Assembly: GCA_902795265.1 (NCBI GenBank)
Contig: CADBKM010000008.1
Span: 1 to 51,410, forward strand
Source of the DNA: an uncultured Eubacteriales bacterium
Lineage (GTDB): Bacteria > Bacillota > Clostridia > Peptostreptococcales > Anaerovoracaceae
Direction of reading: 5' to 3'
DNA length: 51,410 nucleotides
Shown here in pieces: positions 15,657 through 25,100 of this stretch (the stretch's first letter is position 1; the number at the start of each line of letters is the position of its first letter). Both the position numbers and the translations under genes were made by a program. A model generated the notes under the pieces. It saw nothing but the letters and a program-made list of their open reading frames with translations, was not told the DNA's origin and did not search any database.

Positions 15657-16745
15657 ATGAACGCTGAATACACATTTGACCTTCATGAGACACAACTGAA
15701 TATACTCGAAAAGTGCCCGGAATGGCTCGAGCTCATGAACGTCATAGAGTTCAAAGGCAGGCCGGGGAAAGACCCGGCCGGGTACAATGAAAAGACCGTT
15801 TTCTATAACAGCCGCGTGCTCAGAAGGTTCACTCACGAAGAGCAGGCTTTTCTGATAGCCAGGCAGCTGATGCACATACAGCTTTCCCATCAGAGCAGGG
15901 GGAAGGGCCTCGACCGCAGGGTATGGGCTGCCGCGTGCGAGACTGTAGCCAACGAGCTGCTCGTTGCGGACGGTTTTGAAGCTCCGGTGAATGCACGCAG
16001 GCGCAAGGGTGCCGCGGAGATGAGCGCAGAAGAGTTGTACGACATCCTGTATGAGGAGCCCGATGAAGAGGAGCAGGACCTTGCCGAAGAAGGAGAGTCC
16101 GAAGAGATCCTTGAAGACGCTGACATAATCATCCAGCAAAGGGAAAACAAGGATAAACAGGCCGGAGACCTTGCGGGAGCTCAGGACCGCGGAATAGAAG
16201 ACGGCGGTCTTGCGAGTGCCGTGGCAGGCCTCGCGGATCTTCTGCAGTCGAGCATGCAGATCGACTACGACTGGTTCCCGGCAGACCGTATCAGAGACGG
16301 GATGCTCCTTGAGCAGTTCAAGGCATACCCTGTGCCGCATGCCGAGATCCTTCTGGACACGAGTGCTTCTATCGATAAGGATCTGCTGCGGTATTTCGTA
16401 AGGTCGGTAAAGGGCCTCCTGCGCGAAGACGCCGTAGTCAAAGTAGGCTGTTTCGATACTGAGTTTTACGGCTTTCAGGAGATACATTCCGAGAAAGACA
16501 TTGCGGGCCTTGAGATAAAAGGAGCCGGCGGAACCAACTTTGAGACCGCGGTCAAAGCCTTTACCGGCGATGCCGAGACAAAGATAGTTTTCACTGACGG
16601 ATATGCTGACATTCCTGAGACACGCTGCGATGCAATTTGGCTGGTGTACAGCGACATGCCGGTCGATCCGCCGGGCGGAAAGGTGATATACGTTAAAAAA
16701 CCTGAGGAGATATATAAAGATGAAGTCGATTTTCTTATCACATAG
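15657..16745 (+). CDS. DUF2201-type protein: metallopeptidase-like domain plus VWA-like domain
   Basis: The N-terminal half of this 362-residue cytosolic protein resembles the DUF2201 putative metallopeptidase domain. Its core, ARQLMHIQLSHQSRGKGLDRRVW, read as ARQLMHIQLSH and RGKGLDRRVW, gives the conserved histidines followed by ACETVANELL. An acidic linker (about 120-165) follows. The C-terminal half is a VWA-like domain with LLDTSASIDKDL (MIDAS-type DxSxS), GGTNFETAV and FTDGYADIP. Such proteins are typically encoded beside a MoxR-like AAA ATPase, as here, where the ATPase gene overlaps by 26 bp. The pair probably acts as a chaperone or metal/cofactor insertion machine on an unknown target (inference from the MoxR-VWA class). 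The ribosome site is weak. Confidence 0.8.
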   Translation: MNAEYTFDLHETQLNILEKCPEWLELMNVIEFKGRPGKDPAGYNEKTVFYNSRVLRRFTHEEQAFLIARQLMHIQLSHQSRGKGLDRRVWAAACETVANELLVADGFEAPVNARRRKGAAEMSAEELYDILYEEPDEEEQDLAEEGESEEILEDADIIIQQRENKDKQAGDLAGAQDRGIEDGGLASAVAGLADLLQSSMQIDYDWFPADRIRDGMLLEQFKAYPVPHAEILLDTSASIDKDLLRYFVRSVKGLLREDAVVKVGCFDTEFYGFQEIHSEKDIAGLEIKGAGGTNFETAVKAFTGDAETKIVFTDGYADIPETRCDAIWLVYSDMPVDPPGGKVIYVKKPEEIYKDEVDFLIT

Positions 16746-18348
16746 AAAGCTTTTCGAGCAGCCGCTGCAGCTTTTCCGCATAGCCGGTACTTCGGCGCAG
16801 GCGAGCGATCTCGCTCTCATAACCATACCCGACGACGGCTTTTCGCTGAGCGATAAAAATATCAACTACTATCTTGCGGGAGAAGACTGCGTCGACAGAT
16901 TCGGCCGCAGCCACAAGTGCGTCAACTGTGCGGTCAGACCGGCGCTTTTGCTGGAGCCCGGAGATGAGAATCTGCTCAGCCATGTGCGCGAGGCAGGTGA
17001 GATCGTAACGGCTGAACTGGGATCATATCCTTTTGCCGTGCTCGACACATCAATGCGCGAAATGGCTGAGAAACAATACCGCGACGGAACTCTGAAAAAG
17101 ACCGGCGCGTCATACCTGATTGCCGGAGAGAGCAGAGAGGTCTACAGACTGGGAGCGAAACAGATAGTCAGGGTCCCGGTGACTGAAGACACAGTAAGCG
17201 GATATGTGCAGCTTTCAGACGGAAGCGTCGCGAACTCGGGCGAAGAGATATTCATCGAGGTCAGACCGATACGCTGGTATTACGATGAGATCAACAAAAT
17301 GCTGGTATGCGGCAGGGCTCTGTTTGCGGGGCTCGGCCGTGAAGAGGCAGATCAATATCTGTCGGAGCGCTTCATAGAGGAGCTGCTTCAGAAGGATGAA
17401 GAGGGCGAAGCTCCGGCCGGACTCGGCAGCTCGTATCATATAGGGGAGCACGACGAGCTCGATATGATCAGAGCCTTTGTCATGGCAGACATCCCGGTAT
17501 TCATCCACGGACTGACAGGTGATGGAAAGAGCGACCGTGTAAAGGAGATTGACCCTCAGGTGCTTGACATAGAGCTCGTCAATGAGACCCCTGAGACCAT
17601 CAACGGCCGCGCGGTCTACAACGAAACGAACGATGAGATCATAGACATAAAGCCGGTGTGGCTGGTAAAGCTCGAGCGCCTGTGCGAGGACGGAAAGATC
17701 CACATACTGTTCTTCGATGAACTCACTAATGCGACAAAGCAGACGCAGGCGGTCATATTCAAGATCGTGCTGGAGCGCTTCGTAAACAACCGCTGGCCGC
17801 TCCCTGAAAACGCGCGCATAGTCGCAGCCGGCAATGACCGTAACGAATCGAGCGTCGCTCATGATCTGGCCGAGCCGCTGTTCGGAAGATTCGCACACAT
17901 ATATATAAGGACCACGATAGAAAACTGGATGCCTTGGGCAGTCAGAAAGAGGATCAACCCGTACGTAATGGAGTTCCTGGCAAACAACGATCTTTACCTC
18001 AGGACCGCCTTTACGGGTTCGGAGGGCTATGCCGATCCGCGCCGCTGGGAGATGGTATCACGCGTACTCGACAGCTCGGGCAACGACTTCTCACTGATCG
18101 AACCGATCGTGGGTCGCGACACGGCCGATGCTTTCATAAGATTCTTCCGCGCACAGGAGGAGCTGGCAGATATCGTAAAATACACGGACGAAGAGATAGC
18201 TCATCTGACGGTCGCGAGGAAGTACCAGACAGCACAGCAGTGCCTGTATGCAGCTTCCGCAAAACCGAAGGAGGCGTCAGAACTCGTGGAGAGGCTCGGT
18301 GCTGAATTCGCAGCATGGTACAGGTACGTTCTTGAAAGAAAGAACTGA
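16720..18348 (+). CDS. MoxR-type AAA ATPase with long N-terminal domain
   Basis: Residues 1-250 of this 542-residue protein form an extension I do not recognise, with CVDRFGRSHKCVNCAVRP as a possible metal-binding cysteine group. The AAA domain follows, with a Walker A GLTGDGKSD at about 264-272 (a variant of the MoxR consensus), Walker B ILFFDELTNATKQTQ, and sensor 1 with RIVAAGNDRNESSVAHDLAEPL. The C-terminal lid has YADPRRWEMVSRVL. Its start overlaps the end of the VWA gene, so the two are made together and presumably act together. The N-terminal extension may be a substrate or partner domain. Confidence 0.85.
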   Translation: MKSIFLSHRKLFEQPLQLFRIAGTSAQASDLALITIPDDGFSLSDKNINYYLAGEDCVDRFGRSHKCVNCAVRPALLLEPGDENLLSHVREAGEIVTAELGSYPFAVLDTSMREMAEKQYRDGTLKKTGASYLIAGESREVYRLGAKQIVRVPVTEDTVSGYVQLSDGSVANSGEEIFIEVRPIRWYYDEINKMLVCGRALFAGLGREEADQYLSERFIEELLQKDEEGEAPAGLGSSYHIGEHDELDMIRAFVMADIPVFIHGLTGDGKSDRVKEIDPQVLDIELVNETPETINGRAVYNETNDEIIDIKPVWLVKLERLCEDGKIHILFFDELTNATKQTQAVIFKIVLERFVNNRWPLPENARIVAAGNDRNESSVAHDLAEPLFGRFAHIYIRTTIENWMPWAVRKRINPYVMEFLANNDLYLRTAFTGSEGYADPRRWEMVSRVLDSSGNDFSLIEPIVGRDTADAFIRFFRAQEELADIVKYTDEEIAHLTVARKYQTAQQCLYAASAKPKEASELVERLGAEFAAWYRYVLERKN

Positions 18349-18375
18349 AGTCATACAAGACGGGGGACCCGGGAA

Positions 18376-19230
18376 ATGAAAGACTATAAGACAGGACTCA
18401 TACTCGAAGGCGGGGCAATGCGCGGGATGTTCACCTGCGGGGTGCTCGACGTCTTCATGGAAAACGGGATCAGCTTTGACGGGGCTGCCGGCATATCCGC
18501 CGGCGCGACCTTCGGCTGCAACCTCAAGTCGCGTCAGATCGGAAGAGCGCTGCGCTACAACATGAAGTTCAGCCGTGACTGGCGCTACTGCAGTCTCAAG
18601 TCTCTGATAAAAACCGGCGATCTGTACGGTGCGGAGTTCTGCTACCATACTATCCCGGAAAAGCTCGATCCTTTTGACAGGGCAGCTTTTGAATCCAATC
18701 CGATGGAGTTTTATATCGGGGCTACAGATGTTGAGACAGGCGAGGTGCGTTTTCATAAATGTACCGACGGCGGCCCACGCGATATAGAGTGGATGCGGGC
18801 ATCGGCATCGATGCCGGTCGTTTCAAACATAGTGACGGTCGACGGATATAAGATGCTCGACGGCGGAATCGTCTGCTCAGTACCGTACGAATACATGGAA
18901 GAGCAGGGCTATAACAGAAATGTCATAGTCCTGACCAGGCAGAAGGGTTACAGAAAGAAGAAGAGCAGCATAGTGCCGCTCGTGAAACTGGTGCTGAGAA
19001 AGTACCCGGCAATGGGCAGGGCGATGGCTGTAAGGCATATAGTGTACAATGCCCAGATGGATGAAATAGAGCGCAAGGAGGCCCGCGGAGAAGTCCTGGT
19101 AATAAGGCCGCCTGAAGACCCGGGAATAGGGCGCACCGAAAAAGACCCGGCAGAGCTTGAGCGCGTATATCAGATGGGGCGCAGCGAGGCGATGCGAATG
19201 CTCCTTGAGATCAGGGCGTTTCTCGGCTGA
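18376..19230 (+). CDS. Patatin-like phospholipase
   Basis: This 284-residue serine hydrolase has the patatin catalytic dyad. The oxyanion motif is EGGAMRGMF, the nucleophile is Ser41 in GISAGA, and the catalytic aspartate is Asp162 in MLDGGIVCSVP. It is of the short cytosolic bacterial type, with a C-terminal segment ending RSEAMRMLLEIRAFLG. There is no signal peptide. Expected activity is acyl-ester hydrolysis on phospholipids or related esters. It follows the AAA ATPase by 27 bp and is likely part of the same operon. A link with the ATPase pair is not obvious. Confidence 0.9.
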   Translation: MKDYKTGLILEGGAMRGMFTCGVLDVFMENGISFDGAAGISAGATFGCNLKSRQIGRALRYNMKFSRDWRYCSLKSLIKTGDLYGAEFCYHTIPEKLDPFDRAAFESNPMEFYIGATDVETGEVRFHKCTDGGPRDIEWMRASASMPVVSNIVTVDGYKMLDGGIVCSVPYEYMEEQGYNRNVIVLTRQKGYRKKKSSIVPLVKLVLRKYPAMGRAMAVRHIVYNAQMDEIERKEARGEVLVIRPPEDPGIGRTEKDPAELERVYQMGRSEAMRMLLEIRAFLG

Positions 19231-19298
19231 ATCAGCAAAGCGTTCTGAGCCTGCCCGCGTACGGCATAGCGGTATTCACTGCTGAACGCTGACCCTGA

Positions 19299-19345
19299 GC
19301 GCCTGCGGGATATGGTTTTTTGAGCCGTTCCGGCAGGTGTTTTTT
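19299..19345 (+). terminator. Terminator of the VWA/AAA/patatin operon
   Basis: GCGCCTGC (19299-19306) pairs with GCAGGTGT (19333-19340), with two G-T pairs and some inner pairing, then a run of T. The loop is long. Confidence 0.6.
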
Positions 19346-19422
19346 ATGGAGTTGACAGGCAATATGCGGTATAATCTTCTCAATCAAAAGGGTATTCTTG
19401 TCAGGCTGGAAAGGAGGGGATC

Positions 19423-19974
19423 ATGCGCGGCGACGACGAACTGTACAGCGCGTTCCTGGCAGGCGACGGAGCTGCGTATGACGAGCTGATGATACGTCAC
19501 GGCGACGACCTCCTGATCTATCTGAACGGGTATACTCACAACTTCCACGACGCGGAAGATCTGATGATCGAAGCGTTCGCGCGGATAATGGTAAAAAGGC
19601 CGTCCATAGGAGCCGGCAACTTCAGAGCATACCTATTCCGCACAGGCAGGAACCTTGCCGCGAGATTTCACTCAAGATCGCGCCGGGCCGATGTTTTCAG
19701 CATGGAGGATCTGGACAGGGAGATCGCGGACGGCACGCTGCCTGAGCAGATAGCCTGGGATAACGAAAAGACCGGCATACTGAACGTGTGCCTTGGGAGG
19801 ATAGATCCTCAGCTGAGGGAAGCGCTCTGGCTGGTGTACGGCGAAGGAATGACGTACGCGCAGGCGGCCGATATCATGGGAGTGTCGACCAGGAAGATAG
19901 ATAAGCTTCTTGCCAGAGGCAAGCTGCTGCTGAAAGAAGAATTGGGGAAAGAAGGTGTTACAAATCCATACTGA
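19423..19974 (+). CDS. ECF-type sigma-70 factor
   Basis: This 183-residue alternative sigma factor directs RNA polymerase to specific promoters. Region 2 runs from about residue 15 to 75 (DELMIRHGDDLLIYLNGY, HDAEDLMIEAFARIM), and region 4 from about 125 to 175 (REALWLVYGEGMTYAQAADIMGVSTRKIDKLLARG). No region 1 or region 3 is present, as in ECF factors. A GAAAGGAGGGG ribosome site precedes the ATG. The gene overlaps the next one by 20 bp, the usual arrangement for a sigma factor and its control protein. It heads a four-gene set that ends with a PrsW-type protease. Confidence 0.88.
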   Translation: MRGDDELYSAFLAGDGAAYDELMIRHGDDLLIYLNGYTHNFHDAEDLMIEAFARIMVKRPSIGAGNFRAYLFRTGRNLAARFHSRSRRADVFSMEDLDREIADGTLPEQIAWDNEKTGILNVCLGRIDPQLREALWLVYGEGMTYAQAADIMGVSTRKIDKLLARGKLLLKEELGKEGVTNPY

Positions 19975-20338
19975 ACTGCGTACCTCTGAAGAGAGAATAG
20001 CGGCAATGCATGCGAGAGCATCGGAGATGAGATTTGAAACGGCACGGCGCCGCAGCCGGATCGTTGTGGCCTCCGCCGCATTTGTGTCGCTTGCGCTGAT
20101 CATGAATCTCGCGCTCATAATGCCTGCCGCAGTGGAACGCGTCATGTCCCCGGGCGGGATAGACGAAATGCAGGGCAGCATTCTCTCAGGATCGCCAATC
20201 ATCGGATATGTCGTTATCGGTATCATCGCGTTCATGCTTGGAGCCGCGGTCACGCTGCTGTGCTTTAAAACCAGGCCTGCGCGCGGGCCAATGACCGGAG
20301 GCAGACCGGCGGGCGGAGATAAGGAGAACCATATTTGA
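19955..20338 (+). CDS. Small membrane protein, possible anti-sigma partner
   Basis: The 127-residue protein starts at a GTG inside the sigma gene. It has a charged N-terminal part (EERIAAMHARASEMRFETARRRS), a membrane helix (about 36-56), an extracytoplasmic loop of about 25 residues, and a second helix (about 77-100). It lacks a zinc-binding anti-sigma motif. A clear paralog of 98 residues is encoded at 21742, directly before the giant gene. Both share the pattern ER[IL]xx[ML]HxRA[SA]E[ML], two helices and a GS-x-L motif before the second helix. A role in holding or sensing for the sigma factor is inferred from position and topology only. Confidence 0.75.
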   Translation: MLQIHTELRTSEERIAAMHARASEMRFETARRRSRIVVASAAFVSLALIMNLALIMPAAVERVMSPGGIDEMQGSILSGSPIIGYVVIGIIAFMLGAAVTLLCFKTRPARGPMTGGRPAGGDKENHI

Positions 20339-20973
20339 CGACCGAGACCCTGATCAACCTGATACAACTGGCCGTTACGGCGGTATGCATGGTATTTGCC
20401 CTGCATACTGCCGTGAAAAGGGAAAGCCGGGAGTGGGCGCTCCTTGGTCTTTTTTATGCGCTGTTTTTCATGGGAGATCTTTACTGGTCGCTGATGCTCG
20501 CTTTTTATGGCAATACTCCGTCCTACTTCTATGTATCGGAGATAGGCTGGTATTCCTCATACCTTTTCCTTGATCTGCTGCTCAGACAGCTCGCCTCGGT
20601 TGAGGAGAAGGAATACCGTCCGAAGGCGCTGTGGGCAGTGCCCGTGTTCACCGCGGCGATGGCAGTTTTCTATATGCAGTACGGCGACTACATGATCAAT
20701 ACCATCGTGGCTCTTCTCATGGGCTTCCTTCTGTGGCGCAGCATAAGAGGCCTTGCGTATACCGGCAGCGGACACGGCACGGCGGCCGATGCCGCGAGAC
20801 GCCGGATATATCTGTGCGTGCTGGCTTTCTGCGTGATCGAATACTGCGAGTGGACCGCGTCGTGCTTCATGTCAAAAGAGGATGTGGCGCTGCTCTATTT
20901 CGCGTTTGATATGGCAGTGACACTGGTCCTTATACTCTATATATCTGCCCTCGGAAAGGCGGTGCAAGAATGA
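20335..20973 (+). CDS. Polytopic membrane protein of unknown function
   Basis: The 212-residue protein has about seven predicted membrane helices, short loops and several aromatic residues at helix ends (WALLGLFYALFFMGDLYW, SEIGWYSSYLFLDLLL). I see no catalytic or transport motif. Translation begins at TTG in a TTGA overlap with the upstream stop, with AAGGAG placed 9 bases before it. It ends in an ATGA overlap with the PrsW-type gene. The tight coupling suggests that the sigma factor, small protein, this protein and the protease act as one unit, this one perhaps as a membrane sensor. Confidence 0.7.
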   Translation: MTTETLINLIQLAVTAVCMVFALHTAVKRESREWALLGLFYALFFMGDLYWSLMLAFYGNTPSYFYVSEIGWYSSYLFLDLLLRQLASVEEKEYRPKALWAVPVFTAAMAVFYMQYGDYMINTIVALLMGFLLWRSIRGLAYTGSGHGTAADAARRRIYLCVLAFCVIEYCEWTASCFMSKEDVALLYFAFDMAVTLVLILYISALGKAVQE

Positions 20974-21605
20974 CATATATAGAAAACATTTACGCATGTC
21001 TCGCGGCGCCGCTGCTGATCGCCATTATCTGCCTCAAGGGCAAGCCGAGGACGAGCCTCATGTTCATACTGGGAGGCATGACTGCCTGCCTTCTGTCCTC
21101 ATATATCAGTTCGTTCTTTGCCGTCATGACCGGCGCAGACGCGCTGGGCGCCTCGCTTGAGATATCTCCGGTGGTCGAAGAACTCATGAAGATCGCCCCT
21201 ATCATTTTCTGGCTGATGGTATATGAACCGCACAAAATGGAAGTGTCGATAGAGATAGTCATAACGGCGGTAGGCTTCGCGACTTTTGAAAATGTATGCT
21301 ATCTGACCTCGAACGGAGCCGCGAGCCTCAGGCACACTATCATAAGAGGGTTCGGCACAGGCGCTATGCATATAGTCTGCGGACTGATCATCGCTTTCGG
21401 CCTGCTTTATCTGTGGGACAGACTGTATCTCAGGGTCACCGGGACGCTTGGCCTGGTGGCTGCCGCCATCACGTATCACGCTGTATATAACATACTGGTA
21501 TCGCAGACAGGCGCGGCCTTTGTGATAGGCTGCCTCATACCGATGATCTCAGTGGTGCTCATGCTGCTGCTGATCAGAACGCGAATAGAACGGTATCATT
21601 TTTAG
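20970..21605 (+). CDS. PrsW-type intramembrane protease
   Basis: This 211-residue integral membrane protein of the PrsW (M82) family has about seven helices. Family residues are visible: VVEELMK (EExxK), GFATFENVCYL (FExxxY), a histidine in GAMHIVCG and a second in TYHAVYN. In Bacillus subtilis, PrsW makes the first cut in the anti-sigma factor RsiW to free SigW. Here the protease gene is the last in an overlapping set with an ECF sigma factor and a small membrane protein, so a similar cascade is likely (inference). A terminator follows 9 bp after the stop. Confidence 0.85.
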   Translation: MTYIENIYACLAAPLLIAIICLKGKPRTSLMFILGGMTACLLSSYISSFFAVMTGADALGASLEISPVVEELMKIAPIIFWLMVYEPHKMEVSIEIVITAVGFATFENVCYLTSNGAASLRHTIIRGFGTGAMHIVCGLIIAFGLLYLWDRLYLRVTGTLGLVAAAITYHAVYNILVSQTGAAFVIGCLIPMISVVLMLLLIRTRIERYHF

Positions 21606-21614
21606 AGAAAGGAG

Positions 21615-21637
21615 AGTCCCGAAAGGGGCTTTTTTTG
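21615..21637 (+). terminator. Terminator of the sigma/PrsW operon
   Basis: AGTCCC (21615-21620), a GAAA tetraloop and GGGGCT (21625-21630), followed by a T run. It separates this operon from the 98-residue protein and the giant gene. Confidence 0.8.
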
Positions 21638-21741
21638 TTTTTGTTTGTTTTTTTGATGAAAAAGAAGGGGGAAATACCGCGGCAAAGGTATCTGTATAAG
21701 TAAAAGGCTATGGACTGAAGAATGAAGAAAGGAGCTTTTAA

Positions 21742-22038
21742 ATGAGGTCTCAGCAGGAAAGGCTGGAACAACTTCATATAAGGGCTGCAGAACTGACAGA
21801 GCAGAAAGAACGAAGGACTTTGAATGCGCTCAGAGCCGTTTCGGTCTTTCTTTTCGTTTGTCTGGCCGGAGTGATATCCGTGCTGGACGGGTTCCAGAAC
21901 ACCGGCGGGCCTGATGACTACACAGGGTCGTCCCTGCTCGACAGCAGTGTCGGCGGGTATGTGCTCGTTGCTGTTCTGGCATTTGCGGCGGCTGTTGTAA
22001 TTACAGTCATATGCATGAAGAGAAAAGATAAAAAATAG
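21742..22038 (+). CDS. Small membrane protein, paralog of the sigma-linked protein
   Basis: The 98-residue protein begins with a charged helix (QQERLEQLHIRAAELTEQKERR). A membrane helix (about 30-48), an outer loop (QNTGGPDDYTGSSLLDSSVGG), a second helix (about 71-91) and a basic tail follow. It matches the 127-residue protein at 19955 in pattern and layout. The AAAGGAG ribosome site is strong. The giant gene starts 26 bp after its stop with its own ribosome site, so the two are almost certainly cotranscribed. A link to secretion or regulation of the giant protein is inference. It could also be a remnant of a second sigma-partner set. Confidence 0.75.
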   Translation: MRSQQERLEQLHIRAAELTEQKERRTLNALRAVSVFLFVCLAGVISVLDGFQNTGGPDDYTGSSLLDSSVGGYVLVAVLAFAAAVVITVICMKRKDKK

Positions 22039-22064
22039 CATTTGGAATAGATCAGGAGAAGGTT

Positions 22065-22172
22065 ATGGAAGGCACACGGTATGGTAACCGCAGGCACTAC
22101 CTTTCAGCGCTGCTAATAGCGTTGCTGATGGCTCTAATCGTAGGAGCGTGGGGGATCATGACAGTCCACGCG
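22065..22172 (+). other. Signal peptide of the giant protein
   Basis: Codons 1-36. A basic n-region (RYGNRRH), a hydrophobic core of about 18 residues and a TVHA cleavage motif are followed by an acidic mature start DDGAGEE. Sec export and signal peptidase I cleavage are expected. Confidence 0.85.
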
Positions 22173-25100
22173 GATGACGGAGCCGGTGAGGAAACAGGGC
22201 CTGGCACGGAAGCGGCACAGCATGACGATAATGCTGGCGCCGCTCAAACCCCGAAGCCTGCACCGGCAGTCACATCAAGTTCAAATGGCAACAGCGGAAC
22301 CGATAATTCGTCAGGCGGATCATCGGGATCTTCTGCTGCCGTGACTGAAAGCGGAGCCAAAGGCGGCGGGGATGATGGCGGCTCAGGCCAGGACAGCGGT
22401 TCAGATACCGGAAGCCAGGACAGCGGCGATACTGCCGAGGTCACGGTCGATGACGCTAGCACAGGCGCTTCGGACATCAATGCCGACAACTCGGTAGCGC
22501 TTGAGGTGACGAACGGAAGCGCCACGCTGTCCGAGAAGGTCCTGAACGATTCCGAAGACGTGAATCAGCTGGCGGCCGACCCTGAGAACAATAAAGAGTC
22601 GACGCAGCAGACCTTCACTAATGACGTCCAGTCCGTAACGATCACGGAGACCTACAACCTGACCGGCGCCGACGCAGCGAACGTGACTAACATCAACGCG
22701 GGCGCGACCGTACAGGGCAAGACTCCGGACGCGCAGACGTATACCATCACGGATACGGGCATGACGCTCAAGGCCGCGGATCAGAACAAGGTCGACACGA
22801 TAAAGGCGGATACGACCTACAAGGTAACGAAGGGCGCCGACAGCAGCACCGCGACTGTCATAAAGAGCACCATAACTAAGTCCGTTACCGCCATCCAGAA
22901 GGCGGTGGACGCAGCGCTCAAGATGGCCGCGATCGATTCCGATGAGACCATCAAGTACATGACGGTCACCGTGGATCCGGGCGTATATAACGGTGACCTG
23001 AAGATAAGCTTCAATAACGTGCAGGAACTGGTAACAGGAGCCAACAAGAACTTTACTCTGTATATTCTTGCTGCCGGTTCCTATCAGGCGACGGACGGAG
23101 ACCTGATAGACAAGAGCACTATCGGCGCGGGTGCCGCGCCGACCGTCATACTGAACGGCAATGTCGTGATCGACGACATCAATGTCGTTCTGGCGGGCGT
23201 CTATCTGTCGGCTCTCAAGGATGTCACCGTCAAGAGCGACAAGACGACGGACATCTACGGCACGACCGGCATTGACACGGTCAAAGTTGCCGTGGCGGGC
23301 AAGGAAGGCACGCTCAATGTCCATACGGGCGAAGGAGCCGACAAGGTGACCCTGCACACGCAGTACAGCGGGATCGACGCGGGAAGCGGATTCGGCAATA
23401 CCGTGAACATCGATACAGGCGCGGGCAGCGACTCCGTGACGATGACGCATCAGACGGGTGTCCTGAAAGCTGTGATCGACACGGGCGCGGGCAACGACTC
23501 CGTCGCGATGACATGCGGCTCCAACACGGCGCGCTCATACACGAAGGGCGATAAAACGATCAAATCGTCCCTGGAGGTGGACCTCGGAGCAGGCAATGAC
23601 TCCGTAACGGTCAACTCGAATCTCGGAGCCGCGTTCGAGAACATACAGCTCGACGGCGGAGCGGAGGCGGGATGCGACACCCTCATGCTGGCGGGTGATC
23701 TTAAAAAAGACGGCCAGGTCTCCGAGACCAACAAGATCCCGCTTTACGGCACGGTAACACGTTCAGGGGACAAGTACAGCGGCAGCGTACAGCTGGTATG
23801 GGGAACAGCCGCTGACACGGATACTGCTATGCAGATCGACCTGACAGGCTTCGATTCCCTTTCGGACACTCTGAACAATAAGCCTACGGTAGCTCTGGAC
23901 TCCCTGACATTCGCCGCGGGCAAGGCGCCGAGCTCATTCACGAACTACACCTACAACGGCCCGCTGAAGAACGGCAGCGACCTGATCGCCCTGACGGCGG
24001 ACTGGAGCGGCTATATAGTCGTTCTGACCAACCTGACTCTCGGACAGAAAAAGGAAAGCGTCAGGCTCGGCAACATCAATCTCCCTACCGTGAATCTGAC
24101 GGTGGAAGGCAATCACATAGAGGTAGCCGGAACTGTCGTCGCGCCGTCCATCATCCTCAGGGCGATAGACAACGACACGCTGTTTGACCTGATGCCGGCG
24201 GAGCCTCAGATCGATCCGGTGACCGGTGAAAGCACCGCTCCTCCGGGCACACCGCCGAAAACCAAAGGCGCGTTCTCAGGCAGTCTGTTCGACTTCGAGG
24301 CGACCGCGGACATAATCGTTGAGGAAGGCGCGACCCTGGAGGCGACCGCGGGCAACGTCACGATGTCGGCGACCGTAGACCAGATACGCAGCCTGATCGA
24401 TCTCTTCGGAGACGCTCTGGCGGGGATCAACGTGATCAACGTCAAGGTCGGAAACGCGGACATCACCATCAAGGGACATGTAAAGGCAAACAACAACGTC
24501 AATATGGCCGCAAGGAGCAACGTCACCATCAAGGCGAGCAATGAGATGCTTGCCAGCGCGTTCGTTCCTCTGGCGGTCGTGGTTGACGTGAACAGCGTCA
24601 ATATAAACATAGTAGACAACGCGAAGGTGGAATCCGTGCACGGCGACGTCAAGGCCAACGCGGATTCAAAGGTATCGCTCACCGCGGTATCCAATACAGG
24701 CAAGCTGCCTGTCTCGCTTGCCGTGGCGGTCGGAGTGAACGACACGCACATCAAGGTTGCCGACAAGAGCGTCATCGAAGCCAGGCAGGGCGATGTATCG
24801 CTCATCGCGACGGCAGTGACGACGGCTGACGCCAAGGCTCAGAGAGGAGCTCTCTCCGGAGACACCAGCGCGTACATCACCGCTGAGGTCGTTGTTCAGG
24901 ATGTATCGGCAGAGATCATGGATGAGGCCACAATAGATGCGGGCGGCAATCTTACCATATCATCTTCCGCGGTACAGACCGGCATGGCCGTAGCCACAAG
25001 CGCCAAGAGCGATGCGGCAGGTGCCGGCGGCTCCTCGAGCAAAGAGGGCATGAACGGCATCAAGGAAATGTTCGGAGAGATCGCTTCGGTATTCGCGGCC

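Noticed and set aside
19352..19375. TTGACA and TATAAT upstream of the sigma gene as a normal promoter
   Set aside because: The spacer is only 12 bp, too short for a usual sigma-A promoter, so I left it out of the feature list.
21640..21741. ECF-type promoter before the 98-residue protein
   Set aside because: GGAAATA and a later TATC can be picked out, but the match is too weak without a known consensus for this sigma factor.
22401..23450. 349-codon open frame on the minus strand
   Set aside because: It mirrors the codon bias of the giant gene and has no recognisable domain.
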